Positions 11,011 to 23,127 are shown, counted from the first letter of the stretch. The stretch is 64,000 nt of DNA from Doryteuthis pealeii (GCA_023376005.1 CM042138.1:96923324-96987323), one strand, 5' to 3'. Numbers and translations: made by a program. The notes: a model not told the origin generated them from the sequence alone.

Positions 11011-11249
11011 TTAACTCTTAACATCCTGTTGAGAATTTTCTAAGTCCAGAGCCCAATTCCTATAACCATTTATCAAAAATGAGTAAAAATGGATGTTTCA
11101 TTAAAAGTTACCTGTTTTTTCCCCTTAAATTAAAGACTTCTAAATATATTTAATATTACATTTGAAGAAAGGCTATCATCTGGGTAGATTAGGAAAATGA
11201 ATGACTTCTGAACAGGTGGAATGAGGTGGTATAGGACGTTAAGAGTTAA
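11011..11249. mobile_element. MITE with TTAACTCTTAAC ends
   Basis: Left end TTAACTCTTAACATCCT (11011-11027) pairs with right end AGGACGTTAAGAGTTAA (11233-11249), 17 bp with one mismatch. The 239-base element has no open frame. Target duplication is not clear, so the superfamily is open. Confidence 0.6.
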
Positions 11250-11400
11250 TGGCTACATCAAACTTTGTGGGTTATCTAAAGTCTAAGAGCCATCCTTCTA
11301 GAAGAACAGCAGTGATACGATCTAATTCATAGCAGGGAGATAAGGGCGTTCATATCTTTCCACCGGGGGGGGCAAACAGCCAGAATGAGAACACATATCA
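11250..11400 (-). repeat. SINE family N, partial
   Basis: Shares TAGAAGAACAGCAGTGATAC and GCAGGGAGATAAGGGCGTTCATA with the copies at 7955 and 12296, but ends at a CCGGGGGG run and lacks the tRNA-like head. Confidence 0.5.
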
Positions 11401-11564
11401 ATGAATGAAAAATGCACTTTTTATCTTTAGCAATCAGATTTTAACTATTGAAAGAATATTTTTTATCTTAATTTTTTTAAATAAAATTTTTTCTCCCAAT
11501 GAGAAATTGACTAGCAAAAATCTATTCTTAAAAGGAAAAAAATGTAAACTAACAGGTTTAATAT

Positions 11565-11715
11565 TTCTCTGAATGTTTGAGATGAGGCTTGATGATTACT
11601 ATTATCTGCATTATTCGGACTATTGTCCTCATCTTCATTGTTATCTGTACAATGTTTTGGACAATATGCCCTTCTGCTTTCTTCAGGTATTTCTTGTCGG
11701 ACTCGGGAACACACA
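11565..11715 (-). repeat. Repeat F (hammerhead-like family), decayed
   Basis: On the minus strand reads CCTGAAGAAAGCAGAAGGGC, then GTCCAAAACATTGTACAG, then AATGAAGATGAGGACAATAG and CCGAATAATG. The CTGAAGA box survives but the GAAA box does not. Related copies at 22690-22865, 25015-25110, 25320-25600, 54005-54085 and 60880-61135. Confidence 0.65.
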
Positions 11716-12295
11716 AACACACAAAACAGGTTAAATTTGTACAATCTATTCCATTTTTTTTTCTAATTTGATCCCTCAACCTCTCAAGTGTACTAAGATC
11801 AGTACATTAAATTTTTGCTGTTGTCCCAATAAATGGGGGGAGGGGTATTTTTTTTAATTAATTGTTGTGCTTGAAATATCAAATTTTATATCTCAAGATG
11901 TAGAACAGGGTCCCAAACCAAGGTACTCAAAATAGCTATCCTAGGGGAGAGGTACAGAGACCAAAAGTGAGATTGTGGTGGTGGGTGGGACGGGGGGTTT
12001 CATCAGTTATAATGCTAATCTACAATATGGCTGATATGCGTATTCATTTTGGTGAAAAAAATAAATAAGATATTAAGTGGGATATGTGAATTAGTACAAA
12101 ATAGGGAGGGAGATGAATTTTCTATATTCCTTTTTTCATTTTATTGTATTTCATGAGTAAATTCCAATTAATTGTACGATAAATATTATGAAAACAGAAA
12201 ACAAAGTCAAAAATTAAAAGTTTTATTCCATTTAAAGAAATAGCAGATATCTTCCAACAGAAAAACTTTAAGAAATACAAATCAAGAAACAAAAT
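11716..12295. other. Intergenic, nothing recognised
   Basis: AT-rich with G-rich patches at 11835-11846 and 11975-11998. No gene or shared repeat seen. Confidence 0.4.
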
Positions 12296-12535
12296 AGTTT
12301 GGTTTCTTTATTCTTAATGCCATATTAACCGTCATGAGTTGTTTAATGCCAAAGTCATCGTTGTAGAAGAACAGTAGTTGTACTATTTAATCCATAGGCA
12401 GGGAAATGAGAGAGTTCATACTTTTCTCATGGGTATTAGTTGGAAAGTAAATTTAATAGCGCAACTGGAATTTAAACATTTATGATGTCGCAGTCCAGCA
12501 GGTTAACCACAACACCACAGGGACTCTCCTTAATA
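12296..12535 (-). repeat. tRNA-like SINE, family N
   Basis: The minus-strand head reads TGTGGTGTTGTGGTTAACC with a box B-like TGTTTAAATTCCAG, at pol III spacing. Body shared with 7955-8195 (TTAATGCCAAAGTCATC, AGAAGAACAGTAGT). Confidence 0.65.
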
Positions 12536-12733
12536 AATTACATATGGAAAAAAAGAAAGAAAAAAAAAATGGTGACATTTTTCTTTCATCATATATCACT
12601 TTATAAAAGAATTTTGTTGGGTTTATATTCATTGTTTTGCTATATGCCATAGAAAAGCAGTTTGTGGGCTGCGTGTATGAGACCCCTCATATAGAAGAAA
12701 GGTTAGCTAGTAAAACTTACAGATAGTCTAGAA

Positions 12734-12929
12734 CAATGGTTCTCAACCTTTTTTACCCATAGACCCATTGATTCCTATTCTACTCTGGTGGATCCCGTAT
12801 AGCCATTTGCTCTTTATAAGTCCCCTTGTATTTTTATGATTAGATATATTTTGCTGACCTGGACCCCAAAAAGAATGTTATATGGTCCTGAGGGGGGGGG
12901 GTCATATGAACCCCAGTTGAGAACCTCTA
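12734..12929. mobile_element. hAT-type MITE
   Basis: Ends CAATGGTTCTCAACC and GTTGAGAACCTCTA form the inverted terminus typical of hAT elements (consensus CAGNGGTTCTCAACC). The flanking octamers GTCTAGAA (12726-12733) and GTTTAGAG (12930-12937) match at six of eight bases, consistent with an aged 8-bp target duplication. No transposase remains in the 196 bases. Confidence 0.7.
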
Positions 12930-13194
12930 GTTTAGAGAGTTCCATCCTATCAAGAAGCCAAAAGCTTAAGTTATTATATAAATCCAGTAAAGGTTATTTT
13001 GAATCCTAACTTCAAGCCATCACAGTTTTTTAAATTGGTGACAGTTGAAAGAAAAAAAAAAAGAAAGTAACCTGAGATATTGGCTAGATAATTGCAGATT
13101 GAATTATTAACTGATAAGAGGGAGATTCTCAGCCTAAATATAAGGCTTGTGGGTGAGACTAATAATTAAAAACTCAGTAAATTCTTTCAGTATC

Positions 13195-13668
13195 ACCGCC
13201 CTGTTGGCAGTGCTTAGATTACGCCGACTGTATCCCCTTGTAGAGGGGTAAGATCCCTCCCACCAAAAAAGGGATGTCCTAGGTATCACACTAAACTGTA
13301 TCTGGTAGTGAGGCTCTAGTTCTGAAAATCTAAGGAATGTGAGTACCCCTTCAATGCCATTACTCCCAGGTCCACTGACACAGTGGTAGTAACTGTTAGG
13401 GTCCCACAGATCTATTTGAAAATTATTAGTATTTTATAGAAATACTTGATGCCATATAACTGTACAAACAAATGACTTATTAAATAGAAATATTTCAAAG
13501 CATATTATTAGTATTAGATAGGAATACTTAATATCTTATAACTGTGTGCAAAAAACTTAAACAAGTATACAAAAAAAAAAAAAAGAATGTAAATATAAAA
13601 TGAATGAAATTTGCACAGGTATAAAATAACCCTGCACTAGTTGACATGCTGTTAAAATAAATCAATAA
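13195..13668 (+). repeat. Repeat C, near full length
   Basis: Runs in sense from CCTGTTGGCAGTGCTTAGAT and CGCCGACTGTATCCCC to GTTGACATGCTGTTAAAAT. It contains the conserved CACTAAACTGTATCTGG and CATTACTCCCAGGTCCAC segments and the ATACTTGATG/ATATAACTGT pieces repeated inside the family. Confidence 0.75.
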
Positions 13669-13689
13669 TTTTCAAATGCTCCTCACCAC

Positions 13690-13910
13690 CTGGTATATAT
13701 ATATATACATATTTACCAACACATCTATCGAGCGGGATGTGACACGTCAATTTCTTATGCAGTTTACCAAGTTTAAATTTTAGAGTTTTTCTTCACCTAG
13801 ACTGGTTCCCATACTAAAGTTAAAGAGCACAGACTGCCCTGCTATTCACACATAGCTGGGGGGAGAATAGTTGGATTCATGCCTTTCCCAATGGTATTAG
13901 TGTTTATACC
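13690..13910 (-). repeat. tRNA-headed SINE, family B, 5' truncated
   Basis: Tail at 13690 next to a TA run; matches B through CATGCCTTTCCCAATGGTATTAG, then ends without the tRNA-like head. Confidence 0.75.
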
Positions 13911-14150
13911 ACCTAGTATAAGTATCAATTCTTATATCTTTAGAATAAGAGTCAAAGTGCTCATATGATCATTTCTATTTTTGCTAACCTTTCTTTAAAA
14001 AAATATAAAACTTTGTTTTAATTTCTACATAATCCTGATTTAAAATCAAATCATTTGTTGGGGTAGAGATATAAGAAAAATGTCAGAACAAAAACAAACC
14101 CACAACATAGCAAAAAATTAATATAATAAACTCAAGCTTTTCTTAAATGA

Positions 14151-14530
14151 TTGATTTTAATGGCATGTCAACCCACCTAGAGTTAGTTTATGCCTAAGAG
14201 GTTAGACAATCGCATTCATTGTACATTCATATTCAGTTTTTGTGTACTTAAGAGTTTTTTTGCAGTTATATGATATATATGAATATTTGTAATACAAATA
14301 ATTTACTATGATCTACTAGCCTAGTTTGCTAACCATTATATTCAATAGTAATGAACCTGCAATACTAAATTGTTAACTTTTACATTATGGCAGGATGCAT
14401 TAAACTTAACCATGCATATAAAATGGGTATTTTCATTGATTGATATGGCATCAAGTATCCCTATCCAATACTAATAATTTTCTGACAGATCTATTTGACT
14501 CATAGATTGGATCTTAACACCTGCTACCAC
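14151..14530 (-). repeat. Repeat C, interrupted copy
   Basis: Antisense 3' end TTTTAATGGCATGTCAACCC at 14155-14175; a second C block with CCTATCCAATACTAATAATT and AGATCTATTTGACTCATAG follows at 14455-14520. The middle contains unrelated sequence that recurs at 15030-15160. Confidence 0.6.
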
Positions 14531-15159
14531 TGGGTGAAATTTTTTCTTAAAGAACAAAAACTGAGGAACTAATTTTTAATAATATGGTACATTAATTACA
14601 CTTAGAATTAATAGAAACTTATTTTGTTTACATTTTATAATCCATTTTCTTTTTAATCAGTAGATTTTCTTATTAACATCCGGGGGAAACTTCAACATGA
14701 AATATTCAATATATTTTATGTAATGTGTATGATTATGTTAAAAACAAAAGTCATTGAATCCATCAACTTTACATAAAAAGCATTTATCAATTAAATGTAG
14801 AAAAAAATAACTGATAAACATTGTGAGCAGGAGAAAGTGGTTTTGTTTTTATTGACTGATGATTTAAAGCTGATTGTTTTTTTGTTTTTTTAAGTTGACT
14901 AATATTCCTCTGATTCAAAGTCTGCTACTAGCATTAAACATGAGTGGATCTGATTATCATTTACTAAGCCTAGCTTAGTTTGGTACAAGGCCAAAAATAT
15001 GGAGAACCCAGTGAGAATCAAACTCACTAAAAGTGATCTGCTAGTTTAGTTTGATAACCATTATATTCAATATTCAATAATAATGAACCTACAATAAACT
15101 TTTACACTATGTCAGGATGCATTAAACTTAACCATCCAAATAAAATGGGTATTTCAATT

Positions 15160-15497
15160 GATTGATTTTAAAAGCATGTCAACCCATTTAAGGTTATTTT
15201 ATGCCTAGAGGTTTGGGAATTGTGTTCAGATTTACATTTTTTGTGTAGTTGTTTAAGAGTTTTGTACATAGTCCAATCAAATACAAATAATTTTTAAACA
15301 GATCTTTTTGGCCCATAAATGGGATCCTAACAGGTACTACCATTCCGGGTCGCAGTGGACTTGGGAGTAATGGCAATGTAGGGTTACTCAACACTTCCCA
15401 GAACTGGAGTCTCGCCATCAGATACAGTTTAGTGTCATACATAGGACACACCTTGGAGGGTGTCTTAGACCTCTGCAGAGGATACAGTTAGTCCGAG
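15160..15497 (-). repeat. Repeat C
   Basis: Minus-strand copy from the CATGTCAACCC end (15174) to CCTCTGCAGAGGATACAG (15469-15487), including CCATTCCGGGTCGCAGTGG. Confidence 0.7.
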
Positions 15498-15600
15498 CAA
15501 TTTGATTAATTCTAGATAATCATAAAATACTTAGAAAAACATGTTTTTTGGTTTTTATTCTATTTCTAGAATTTTAGAACATAAAACAAAGAAATAAGAT

Positions 15601-15917
15601 CTGAACTTGCACAAAGGTGTCAAAATTAGGGTGACCCAGAAAAAAACAGAACCCAGAAATTTGTAATAAAACTTCATTTTAACTATGGGGGTCTAGGATT
15701 AGTTTAATGGGAAAATGAATAAATAATTTGGGTTCTGTTTTTTCTGGGTCACCCTGTATACCGGTGACCCAGAAAAAACAGAACCCACAAATGTTGTAAT
15801 AAAATTTAATTTTAACTAGAGGGGTTTAGGGTTAGGCGTAGTTTAATGGGAAAATAAATAATTTGGGTTCTGTTTTTTCTGGGTCACCCTAATTTTGACA
15901 CCTTTGTGCAAGTTCAG
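15601..15917. mobile_element. Tandem palindromic MITE
   Basis: The outer arms 15601-15655 and about 15863-15917 are inverted copies over about 54 bases, differing by one A in a homopolymer. Inside, two ~130-base units each bounded by GGGTGACCCAGAAAAA and its complement lie head to tail, meeting at about 15763-15768. A shared GTTTAATGGGAAAAT core is present in both units. No open frame. No clear target duplication was found. Confidence 0.75.
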
Positions 15918-16289
15918 CTAAAATAGGAATCCAATTGATTATTTCAACAAGTGTAGAGTTCCACCCCAACTTCTGATCTACATAGAATAAGAAAAGATCA
16001 ATTAACTCCTCCCATTGACTGGTATTGAAGTAAACAAAGTGTCTGGATTACAGAAATTAACATGAAAAAAAGTAATCATTTTAAAATAAGTGCAAGTTTG
16101 TTTTTCTATAAGATATTTTCTATTAACCCTAGTAATTCAATTTCAATGTTGTGAAAAAAAAAAAAATATTTGAAGGAGTCTGAAAACTTACTGAGAAAAA
16201 AAATTTTTTGCTTCTTGAATTTTTAAAATAACTTTTTTTTATCCCTAGATAGCATAACCATACATTTTTCCCCTAGTCTATTCTCTCCC

Positions 16290-16520
16290 GAGTATCCTGT
16301 GATGCAGTAAATAGTTATTAAGTTACTCTTGCAGATCCACTGCTACCAAGTAGTGAGTTAGATTTCAACTGGATGCTCAATACTTACGGCCTTGTGTCAA
16401 ATCTAAGTAAAAATTAATTTTTAGGATGCCTCACATGTTGTAATCATTATTGAGTCAGACTAGCAGTGTTTACTAGCGAGTTCGATTTTCACTAGGTTCA
16501 CCATATTTTTTGATAACTTT
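16290..16520 (+). repeat. SINE family P, decayed tandem heads
   Basis: Shows the P order twice: CTTGCAGATCCACTGCTACC with GTGAGTTAGATTTCAACTGG, then a second TTGTAATCATTATTGAG with GCGAGTTCGATTTTCACT. Divergence is high. Confidence 0.55.
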
Positions 16521-16529
16521 TTATATGCA

Positions 16530-19500
16530 TCCTTTAAAATGATTAAATTTTAACTCAGAAAAAGTAAAGTTTTAAAAGAAAAGTTTTTATCATTACTTAC
16601 ATAGTTACCTATATTGATGTGGATCAGTATAGTATGCGTGCCCATAAAAAAATTAAGTTAATTTTTAAATTATATAAAAAAAAAAACACATGAAAACATT
16701 TCAAAGAAAAAATGTAGTTGTTAAAAATAGTTTGTTTTAAAAACTGTTTTTAAATTCATAAAAAAATTATTTTTAATTAGTTTTTCACATACACTAATCA
16801 TATGACGTGGTGGACAGATAATACACTATTTGATTTTTGTTTTTTTTTTGTTTCATTGAAAATATTTTTCAGATGAAACATCTAACATCTATTATTTAGT
16901 CCTGAATATGGTTTATAAAATAAAAAAAAATTAAACATTGGCATATATATATAAAAAAAAAATCCTCTGAATATTGTTTAATTCCTATCACACTGTTCAT
17001 TTGATAAGATTACTTATATTAGTATTACTAATTTCATTTCATGTTACTACGTACATAAAAATGTTAACCTTTATTGAACATAGAATATTTTCTAAATAAA
17101 AGTTAGTGCAAACTTAAAAATGAAAGGAAGTTCATTGATCGAGGAGGGAAGGGGTCTTTTTTCTTTCTTTTTTTTTAACAAACAAATAAAAAAGGTGAAA
17201 TATGCTAACAAGTTTTTCACCGAAATAGATGCACTCGTACAAGAAAAAATATTCATTTATTTTATTTATTTATGAAACAATACAGTTTAAATCGAATGAA
17301 AACTAGTCAAACTTCATCTTTGTTGTTTTTTAACAAAACTTTTTGCCCGGTATATTTTCCAACCTTCCTCTGTCCGTAATATGGAAATAAAAAAATAAAT
17401 AAAAAATACTTCATCTCAGAACTTCAGAAAACAAAAAGTAGTGGGAAAAAAATCAAGATTTTATTGAAAAGAAGAGAGTTAGTTAGGTTTCTTCTAAATT
17501 TGTTTTGGTCAATCAAATCGAATTTTTTTTTAAATAAATGTACGTTAGTATATGAATTTCATGAGAAAATAAAATTAACAACTGTGTGAATTAAATTTGA
17601 GGATTGCTGAGAAAAGATGGCAAGTTTTGAAATAAACGAAAAATTCAAACAATAGAGGCGCGTAATTCATTCTGTACACAACGTTAGTCGTCTTTTTTAT
17701 GGAAGATAGTTTTTGTCAAAAATGAAGTGAAGACAATTTGATTTTTAAAGGAAAAATCAACAGAAACTTTTTTTTATTCTGTTATTTATTTTCATAAAAT
17801 AATTTTTTTTAAAATTAGAAATTAATATTTATTAGGGAAAAATCTCTTTGCGACATTTTCTTTCGTAGGACAATACTAACAAAAAATAAATAAATAAAAA
17901 ACTATTATTAATAATAAATTTAAAAAAACTATTATTATTATTATCAACAGAAAATTTAGAAGAATGTTTAAATAAAACTAGATAATTAAAGAAAAATAAT
18001 AATTTCACATGTTGAAGTCTACATTCATTAGAGTTTTAGTTCAACAAAGCAAAAAAAATAAAATAAAATAAAAGACGATGAAAAAAATAGCAAATTAATT
18101 AAAGATACATATATATTTTTAAATATAAAACAAGTTAATGTTAGGGTATTTTTCAAATTAAACCTAACCCTAAACATTTATTTATCTGTCCCACATTTTC
18201 ATTTTTGTAGTAGTTCTGTTCCAGATTAAAGAGGTCCATGTTATCTTGCCTTAAAGCATGTGCTCATTTGCATTAATGAGGTGTTTTTTGTTGTTGTGTT
18301 TTTTTAAGAATTAAAAATTCATTAATATATTTTTAAATAATACCAATTAATTATTAAATAACAGTTTTTAATTAAATATTTAAAAAACATGCTTTTTTAG
18401 CTACACGAACGATATCAAGAAGTTAATTTATCCACTTTTCAAGAAATAGATGCAATTTATGAAGAACACTATTATTTTTTTTTTTAAATCTTAAAACAAA
18501 AACGAAAGAACCCATATATACAACAGATCATACCAAAATTTACAATATAATATATATATATATATATATATATTAAATAAGAAAAAAGAAAAAATTGAAT
18601 TTAAAGATCAAATAAGTCTTTTTTCCTCCCACACAAAAAGAAATTAACCAAAAAGTTTAAATTTCAACCAGGAAATAAAACAAAGTAGATATAATGCCAT
18701 TTAATTTAGAATAAAGTAAAATAAAACAAAAAAAAAACTTGTTTGAGAAAAGTGCTTTTTAGTAAATATAAGTATACCACCCACGACTATATGTCTATTT
18801 TAGTCATAATAATGTAAAACGTTTTAATCAACAACAAAAAATATACAAAGGTTTTTTTGTCGAATTTATATTTATTAATTCCTTTAAAATAATTTTTTAA
18901 AATGGAAATATAATAATTAAAATATTTATTTCTATCACCGAGTTGGATAACTTTAAAATTTATTATAATTAAACTACAGAACTTAAAAAGATGTACCGGC
19001 ATTTAGGACAAGGAGAAAGGACTTTTTAAAAAACAAGTAATTACGTTTTATTTTACTTAAAATTAAACCAAGACAAACATTATCTAATAAACTATCTAGA
19101 AAAATACTTCAATTTAATAGAAAAACTACATTTATATCAATAATACAATTAAATAAGCAGAAATAGACAAGAACATGCCAATTGCCGGGGACGGCCCGAT
19201 CATTTATTTTCAGTAAACAAAAGAAAATCTCTCAAAAATTTCAGTTATAAGTCCTTTTTGAAATGAAATTCATCGAAAAAAAGGGTCCAACTATCAAATT
19301 TAGCCATCAAGCTAGCCAGCGACAAGCAGTGAACTAAGAAATGACATGCTAACATAAAGAGTTGGAGATGGTATAACAAAAAAAGGACATTACTAAAGAA
19401 GAGAAAGAATAAGATCTGAACTAATTTTAGTAGTCAACCACATGAGGCAAGTTGGAACAAGATGTGGAGAGAAGTAAAAAGCCATAGCGGTCATTCCACG

Positions 19501-19590
19501 CGATAATCTGTCCACAAAATTAACCAAAATTCATACTAAGTCACGACTACAACATTAACAACTAAAAATGGAAAAATGCAAATATTAGAT
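16530..19590. other. AT-rich interval without recognised repeats
   Basis: About 3 kb with very high A+T, many homopolymer runs, a (TA)n run at 18549-18573 and no copy of the repeats that fill the rest of the window. If the minus-strand exon at 19594-19648 is real, this is the start of its first intron. Short open frames such as 18787-19002 look random. Confidence 0.5.
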
Positions 19591-19593
19591 TAC

Positions 19594-19648
19594 CTGGATT
19601 GTCTTGTTTTTCGGAGTCAGTACTCCCTCGTCTATGTTCACCCGCCAT
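19594..19648 (-). CDS. Candidate first coding exon, minus-strand gene
   Basis: The minus strand reads CGGATAATGGCGG, a good start context, then 18 codons MAGEHRRGSTDSEKQDNP plus one base, followed by GTAATC, an acceptable donor after CCAG. Codon content is GC-richer than the surroundings, and no repeat overlaps. The next phase-compatible candidate exon is at 10293-10348. Protein not recognised. The remaining exons would lie to the left, perhaps outside the window. Confidence 0.4.
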
Positions 19649-19659
19649 TATCCGAGGTG

Positions 19660-20465
19660 CAAGGTGTCATGGGATAGAATTCTAAAACTAGCTATTCGTT
19701 TAGTATTCGCTTATTCTGGTTTAGTGGAATGAGAATTCTGAAATGAAAAGTAAAATGAACGGTTTCCGTGCTACTCAAATTAAGATTTTAGGTAAATATC
19801 GTAAAATACTTTTAAAATAATGCCAATATAATTCATTTGAATAAATATTTTTAATTTTTTGCTGAATTATTCGCAGCTATTTCTTTAGCTAAATAAATAG
19901 ATACATTTCTTTCTTTCATTATTCAAATATTCTTTTCCAACTTTCTTAACAAATGATTGTCTCCCTTGATTGACTTTTCTGTGAATTAACTTTTTTTAAT
20001 TAGCTTGAGGAAATTTCAAATTCAAAAAAAATATTTAACATATAATCCAGAGAATATAAAACAACTTTTATTATAATTGGATCTCAAATTTTTCTGTTTA
20101 TATTGATATAAAGTAAAATGCCTTCTTCGTTTTCTTTTTGTTTTTTTCTGACATACCTCAAGTATTGTATTCCAATTAAATATATTTGGTCTCTATTCTG
20201 AGGAATTATATTGTTGTAATCCCAAATCTATTTGTATAATTAATCAATTCTAAATTGAACTGAAAAAAAAAGAATATCCCAATCTGTAGGTAAACATTTT
20301 TGTTAGCATTTTAAATATCAAACAATTTATAGACATTCATCTTAATGGTCCAATGTCTATATCTTTGTATTTTACTAAAACAAAGTAAAAATGGCACATC
20401 ATAGAGAGATTTTTGTTAGGGCAATAGTGTTAAAATGCTCTGAGAGGATAAAAAGATTCTATCTA
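19660..20465. other. Possible 5' flank of minus-strand gene
   Basis: AT-rich, no recognised repeat or frame. No TATA box at a convincing distance upstream of 19648 was seen. Confidence 0.3.
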
Positions 20466-20467
20466 AT

Positions 20468-20960
20468 TTGAAACTTGATATTAATAATAATAATAATAAT
20501 AATAATAATTCCTGGAGAATGAGAGGCATAAAAATTCTCTGGGACTTTGAGATACAGACAGATGACCTAATCCCAGCCAGGAGACCAGACTTAGTATTAA
20601 TTAACAAGAAGAGAACTTGTCATCTCATGGATTTTGCCATCCTGGCCGACCACCAAGTGAAAGTGAAAGAAAGCAAAATACTTGGACCTTGCCAGAGAGT
20701 TGAAAAAACTGTGGAACATGAAGGTAACAGTGATACCATTAATAGTTGGAGCATAAACATGAAGGTGAAGGTCATGCCAATTGTAATTGGTGCCCTTGGA
20801 ACAGTCCACAAGGGTCTGGAAAAGAATCTGGGTGAATTGGAAATCAGAGGAAGAATCGAGACCATCCAAACTACAGCATTGTTAGGATCAGCTAGAATAC
20901 TCAATAGAATAGTTTTGGAGAACTGAGGAGACTTGCTGTCACTTAGCCTCTAGTGAATTA
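20468..20960 (+). pseudogene. Non-LTR retrotransposon, restriction-like endonuclease domain
   Basis: An uninterrupted frame (to 20926) starts in an (AAT)n run at 20482-20508, then encodes ILWDFEIQTDDLIPARRPDL, a KKRTCHLMDFAI segment, and later PIVIGALGTVHKGL and RGRIETIQTTALLGSARILN. RPD at residues 39-41 followed 14 residues later by D (residue 55) matches the R/KPD...D active-site pattern of the restriction-like endonuclease of R2-superfamily LINEs, which sits after the reverse transcriptase. The upstream reverse transcriptase and CCHC parts are missing, so this is a 5'-truncated copy. The clade (R4/Dong, NeSL, Hero) is not resolved. Confidence 0.6.
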
Positions 20961-20994
20961 CCAGCTAGGGCAGGTGTGAAAAACTCAAATGAAG

Positions 20995-21785
20995 TGAAAT
21001 AATATGAGATTTTGAAATACAAATGGATGACCTAGTCCCAGCTGGAAGGCCAGACCTAGTGTTAATTAACATGAAGAAAAGAACTTGTCATCCAGTGGAT
21101 TTTGCCATTCAAGCAGACTGTGGGGATTGAAATAAAACGAAAATAAATTAGAATTAAAAAATAAATTAAAAAAACTCCTATGGGGCCTTCACCAGAAGAA
21201 CCCTCTGCTCATATCCGACAAAAAGGACTGTCCCCCGGCCCACAAAAGAATCTCTCGGGCCATTTTGAGTCAGGCCTAAACTGGGTCTAGTCACATCTAC
21301 TAGCCCTGGGGGATATTCCCTTGCTACAGGCGACTATGACCTGGTCAATAAAGCCTAAGTCATAAAATCATAAAACTACTTCTTGCCTTTATCTCTTTCT
21401 TTTCGTTCCTTTTCAGCATGACACCAAATGAGATGGGGTTGAAACAAAAAAAAAAACTAAGAACACGCACCAAAAATATAAAGTTACCTTTAAACCTGTA
21501 AAACACCCAAGACCCTGTAGTGAAAATGAATCAAAGCAAAAAGATGGACAAATACTTAGATCTTACCAGAAAACTGAAAAGGCTGTGAAACATGTAGGTG
21601 ACAGTGATACCAATTGTAGTTGGAGTGCTTGGAATGATCTCCAACAGCTTTGAAAGGAGATTAGAGGAATTGAATCAAGGGAAGAATCTAGACTACCCAG
21701 ACCACAGCACTGTTAAGATCAGCTAGAATATTTAGAAGAGTCCTGGAGACCTGAGTAGACTTGCTGTCTCCAGTGAAAAAACACC
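20995..21785 (+). pseudogene. Second endonuclease-domain copy, split by insertion
   Basis: Repeats the preceding domain: DFEIQMDDLVPAGRPDLVLI and KKRTCHPVDFAIQAD are encoded to 21117, and homology resumes near 21530 (GCAAAAAGATGGACAAATAC) through the AACTGTTAAGATCAGC-like end at 21725. About 410 unrelated bases (21118-21527) split it. The frame is broken in several places. It lies head to tail with the first copy. Confidence 0.6.
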
Positions 21786-22094
21786 AGTTAAAACTCATGT
21801 AAAACAACTCCCAAAGAGTAAAATGATGATAAGCCCTTATACAAACTATTAGAATCTACAGTTAAGATATTGGAATGGAATTTGTAATTGAAAAAAATTG
21901 GCATACTTATAATGAAAAAAGGAAAAACAGAAACAATGGAAGGAATAGAACTGCCCAATCAGGAAGGAATCAGGAAGGAATCAGGACACTGGTAGAAAAC
22001 TGTAAGAGATAAACATAATTTTCTTCCCTTGGATTGTAGGCATGGCTTCCCACATCACATGTTTGTTGGTCACATGATAATTCAGCCCCTTCAA

Positions 22095-22137
22095 ACTCCT
22101 TTTTTCATCTTCTTCATAAAAAATGGTTGAGAATCAC
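22095..22137. mobile_element. hAT-type MITE end, partial
   Basis: The minus strand shows CAGTGATTCTCAACCATTTT (22116-22136), a hAT-like terminus. The other end was not located. Confidence 0.4.
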
Positions 22138-22221
22138 TGCTCTATAGGACTTAATCTGGCTTTGAACTAGACAGATTAAATGATATATATAAACACATAG
22201 ATAGATAGATAGATATGATTC

Positions 22222-22961
22222 TATGAGGGTAATCCTAAAAGTAAGGTCTCTAAAGCACTGGGGAGTAGGGACACAGGGAAATGATTGTGCAGCTATTGGC
22301 AACACTATTGTGTTTGTTGTGCATGTGCCTGCACCTGCACCTGCCCCTTCTCACTGACATGCTAAGTCTTAGCTTGGGAATCATTTCTGATGGAGCTCCT
22401 GATTGACGCTACCGTCAAGTGTGAAGTTCATGCAGTTATTCAGTTTTTGAATGCAAAAAGTATTAAACTGATTGAAATTCATCACCAATTAACAGAAGTG
22501 TATGGCAAATCTTGCATGGCTGACAAAATGTCCACAAGTGGTGTAGGGAGTTTGCAACAACTATGAGGTTCAACACTTCCTCAACAACATGTTAGTGAGC
22601 TGGTATGACATGGGCATACAAAACTTGCCACAGTGCCTACAAAAATGCATCGACCGAAATGGCAATTATGTAAAAAAATGGATACATGTTCAAACTTCAA
22701 AATTATATAAACATCTGGATTATTTGGATTATTCGGACTATTGTCCTCATCTTTATTGTTATCTATACAATGTTTTGGCCAATGTGTCCTCCGGCGTTCT
22801 TCAGGTATTTCAATAGTCTGAATAATCCAAATAATAAAAATTATCAAACCTCATCTCAAAAATTCAGAGAAATAGTATATAAACGTTATTGGCAATAAAT
22901 GATAAACATTTCTGTGATTTCTAAATATTTTGGAGACCTTATCTTTGGGATTACCCTCGTA
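22222..22961 (+). mobile_element. Deleted mariner element with nested repeat
   Basis: Ends TATGAGGGTAATCC and GGATTACCCTCGTA (allowing one mismatch) extend as ~30-bp inverted repeats to the GTAAGGTCTC region, with TA at both edges. The left half encodes mariner-like remnants: VHAVIQFLNAKSIKLIEIHH and LTEVYGKSCMADK from the N-terminal helix-turn-helix part, and the right part resembles the KCIDRNGNYVKK C-terminus. The catalytic region is deleted. Repeat F sits inside at 22690-22865. Confidence 0.75.
22690..22865 (-). repeat. Repeat F nested in mariner
   Basis: Minus strand shows CCTGAAGAACGCCGGAGG, TTGGCCAAAACATTGT, then AAAGATGAGGACAATAG and the (AATAATCC) tail. It separates mariner C-terminal codons from the 3' inverted repeat, so it inserted after the mariner. 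Confidence 0.6.
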
Positions 22962-23127
22962 TTAAAAACATCTCCTAGAAATTTATATTGAGTATATGTC
23001 TTGTTATAATGAAATCTAATTCTTCTTGTGCAATGTTCCTGCTTTTAATTCTAAAAACAAGCAATTATAAATAAAGTCTTTGTTCTAATATTTATGAACA
23101 GTATTGTATGTTTGTATCTTTTGATGA

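Noticed and set aside
20597..20904. Minus-strand frames of 90 and 94 codons
   Set aside because: Shadows of the endonuclease-domain frame on the plus strand.
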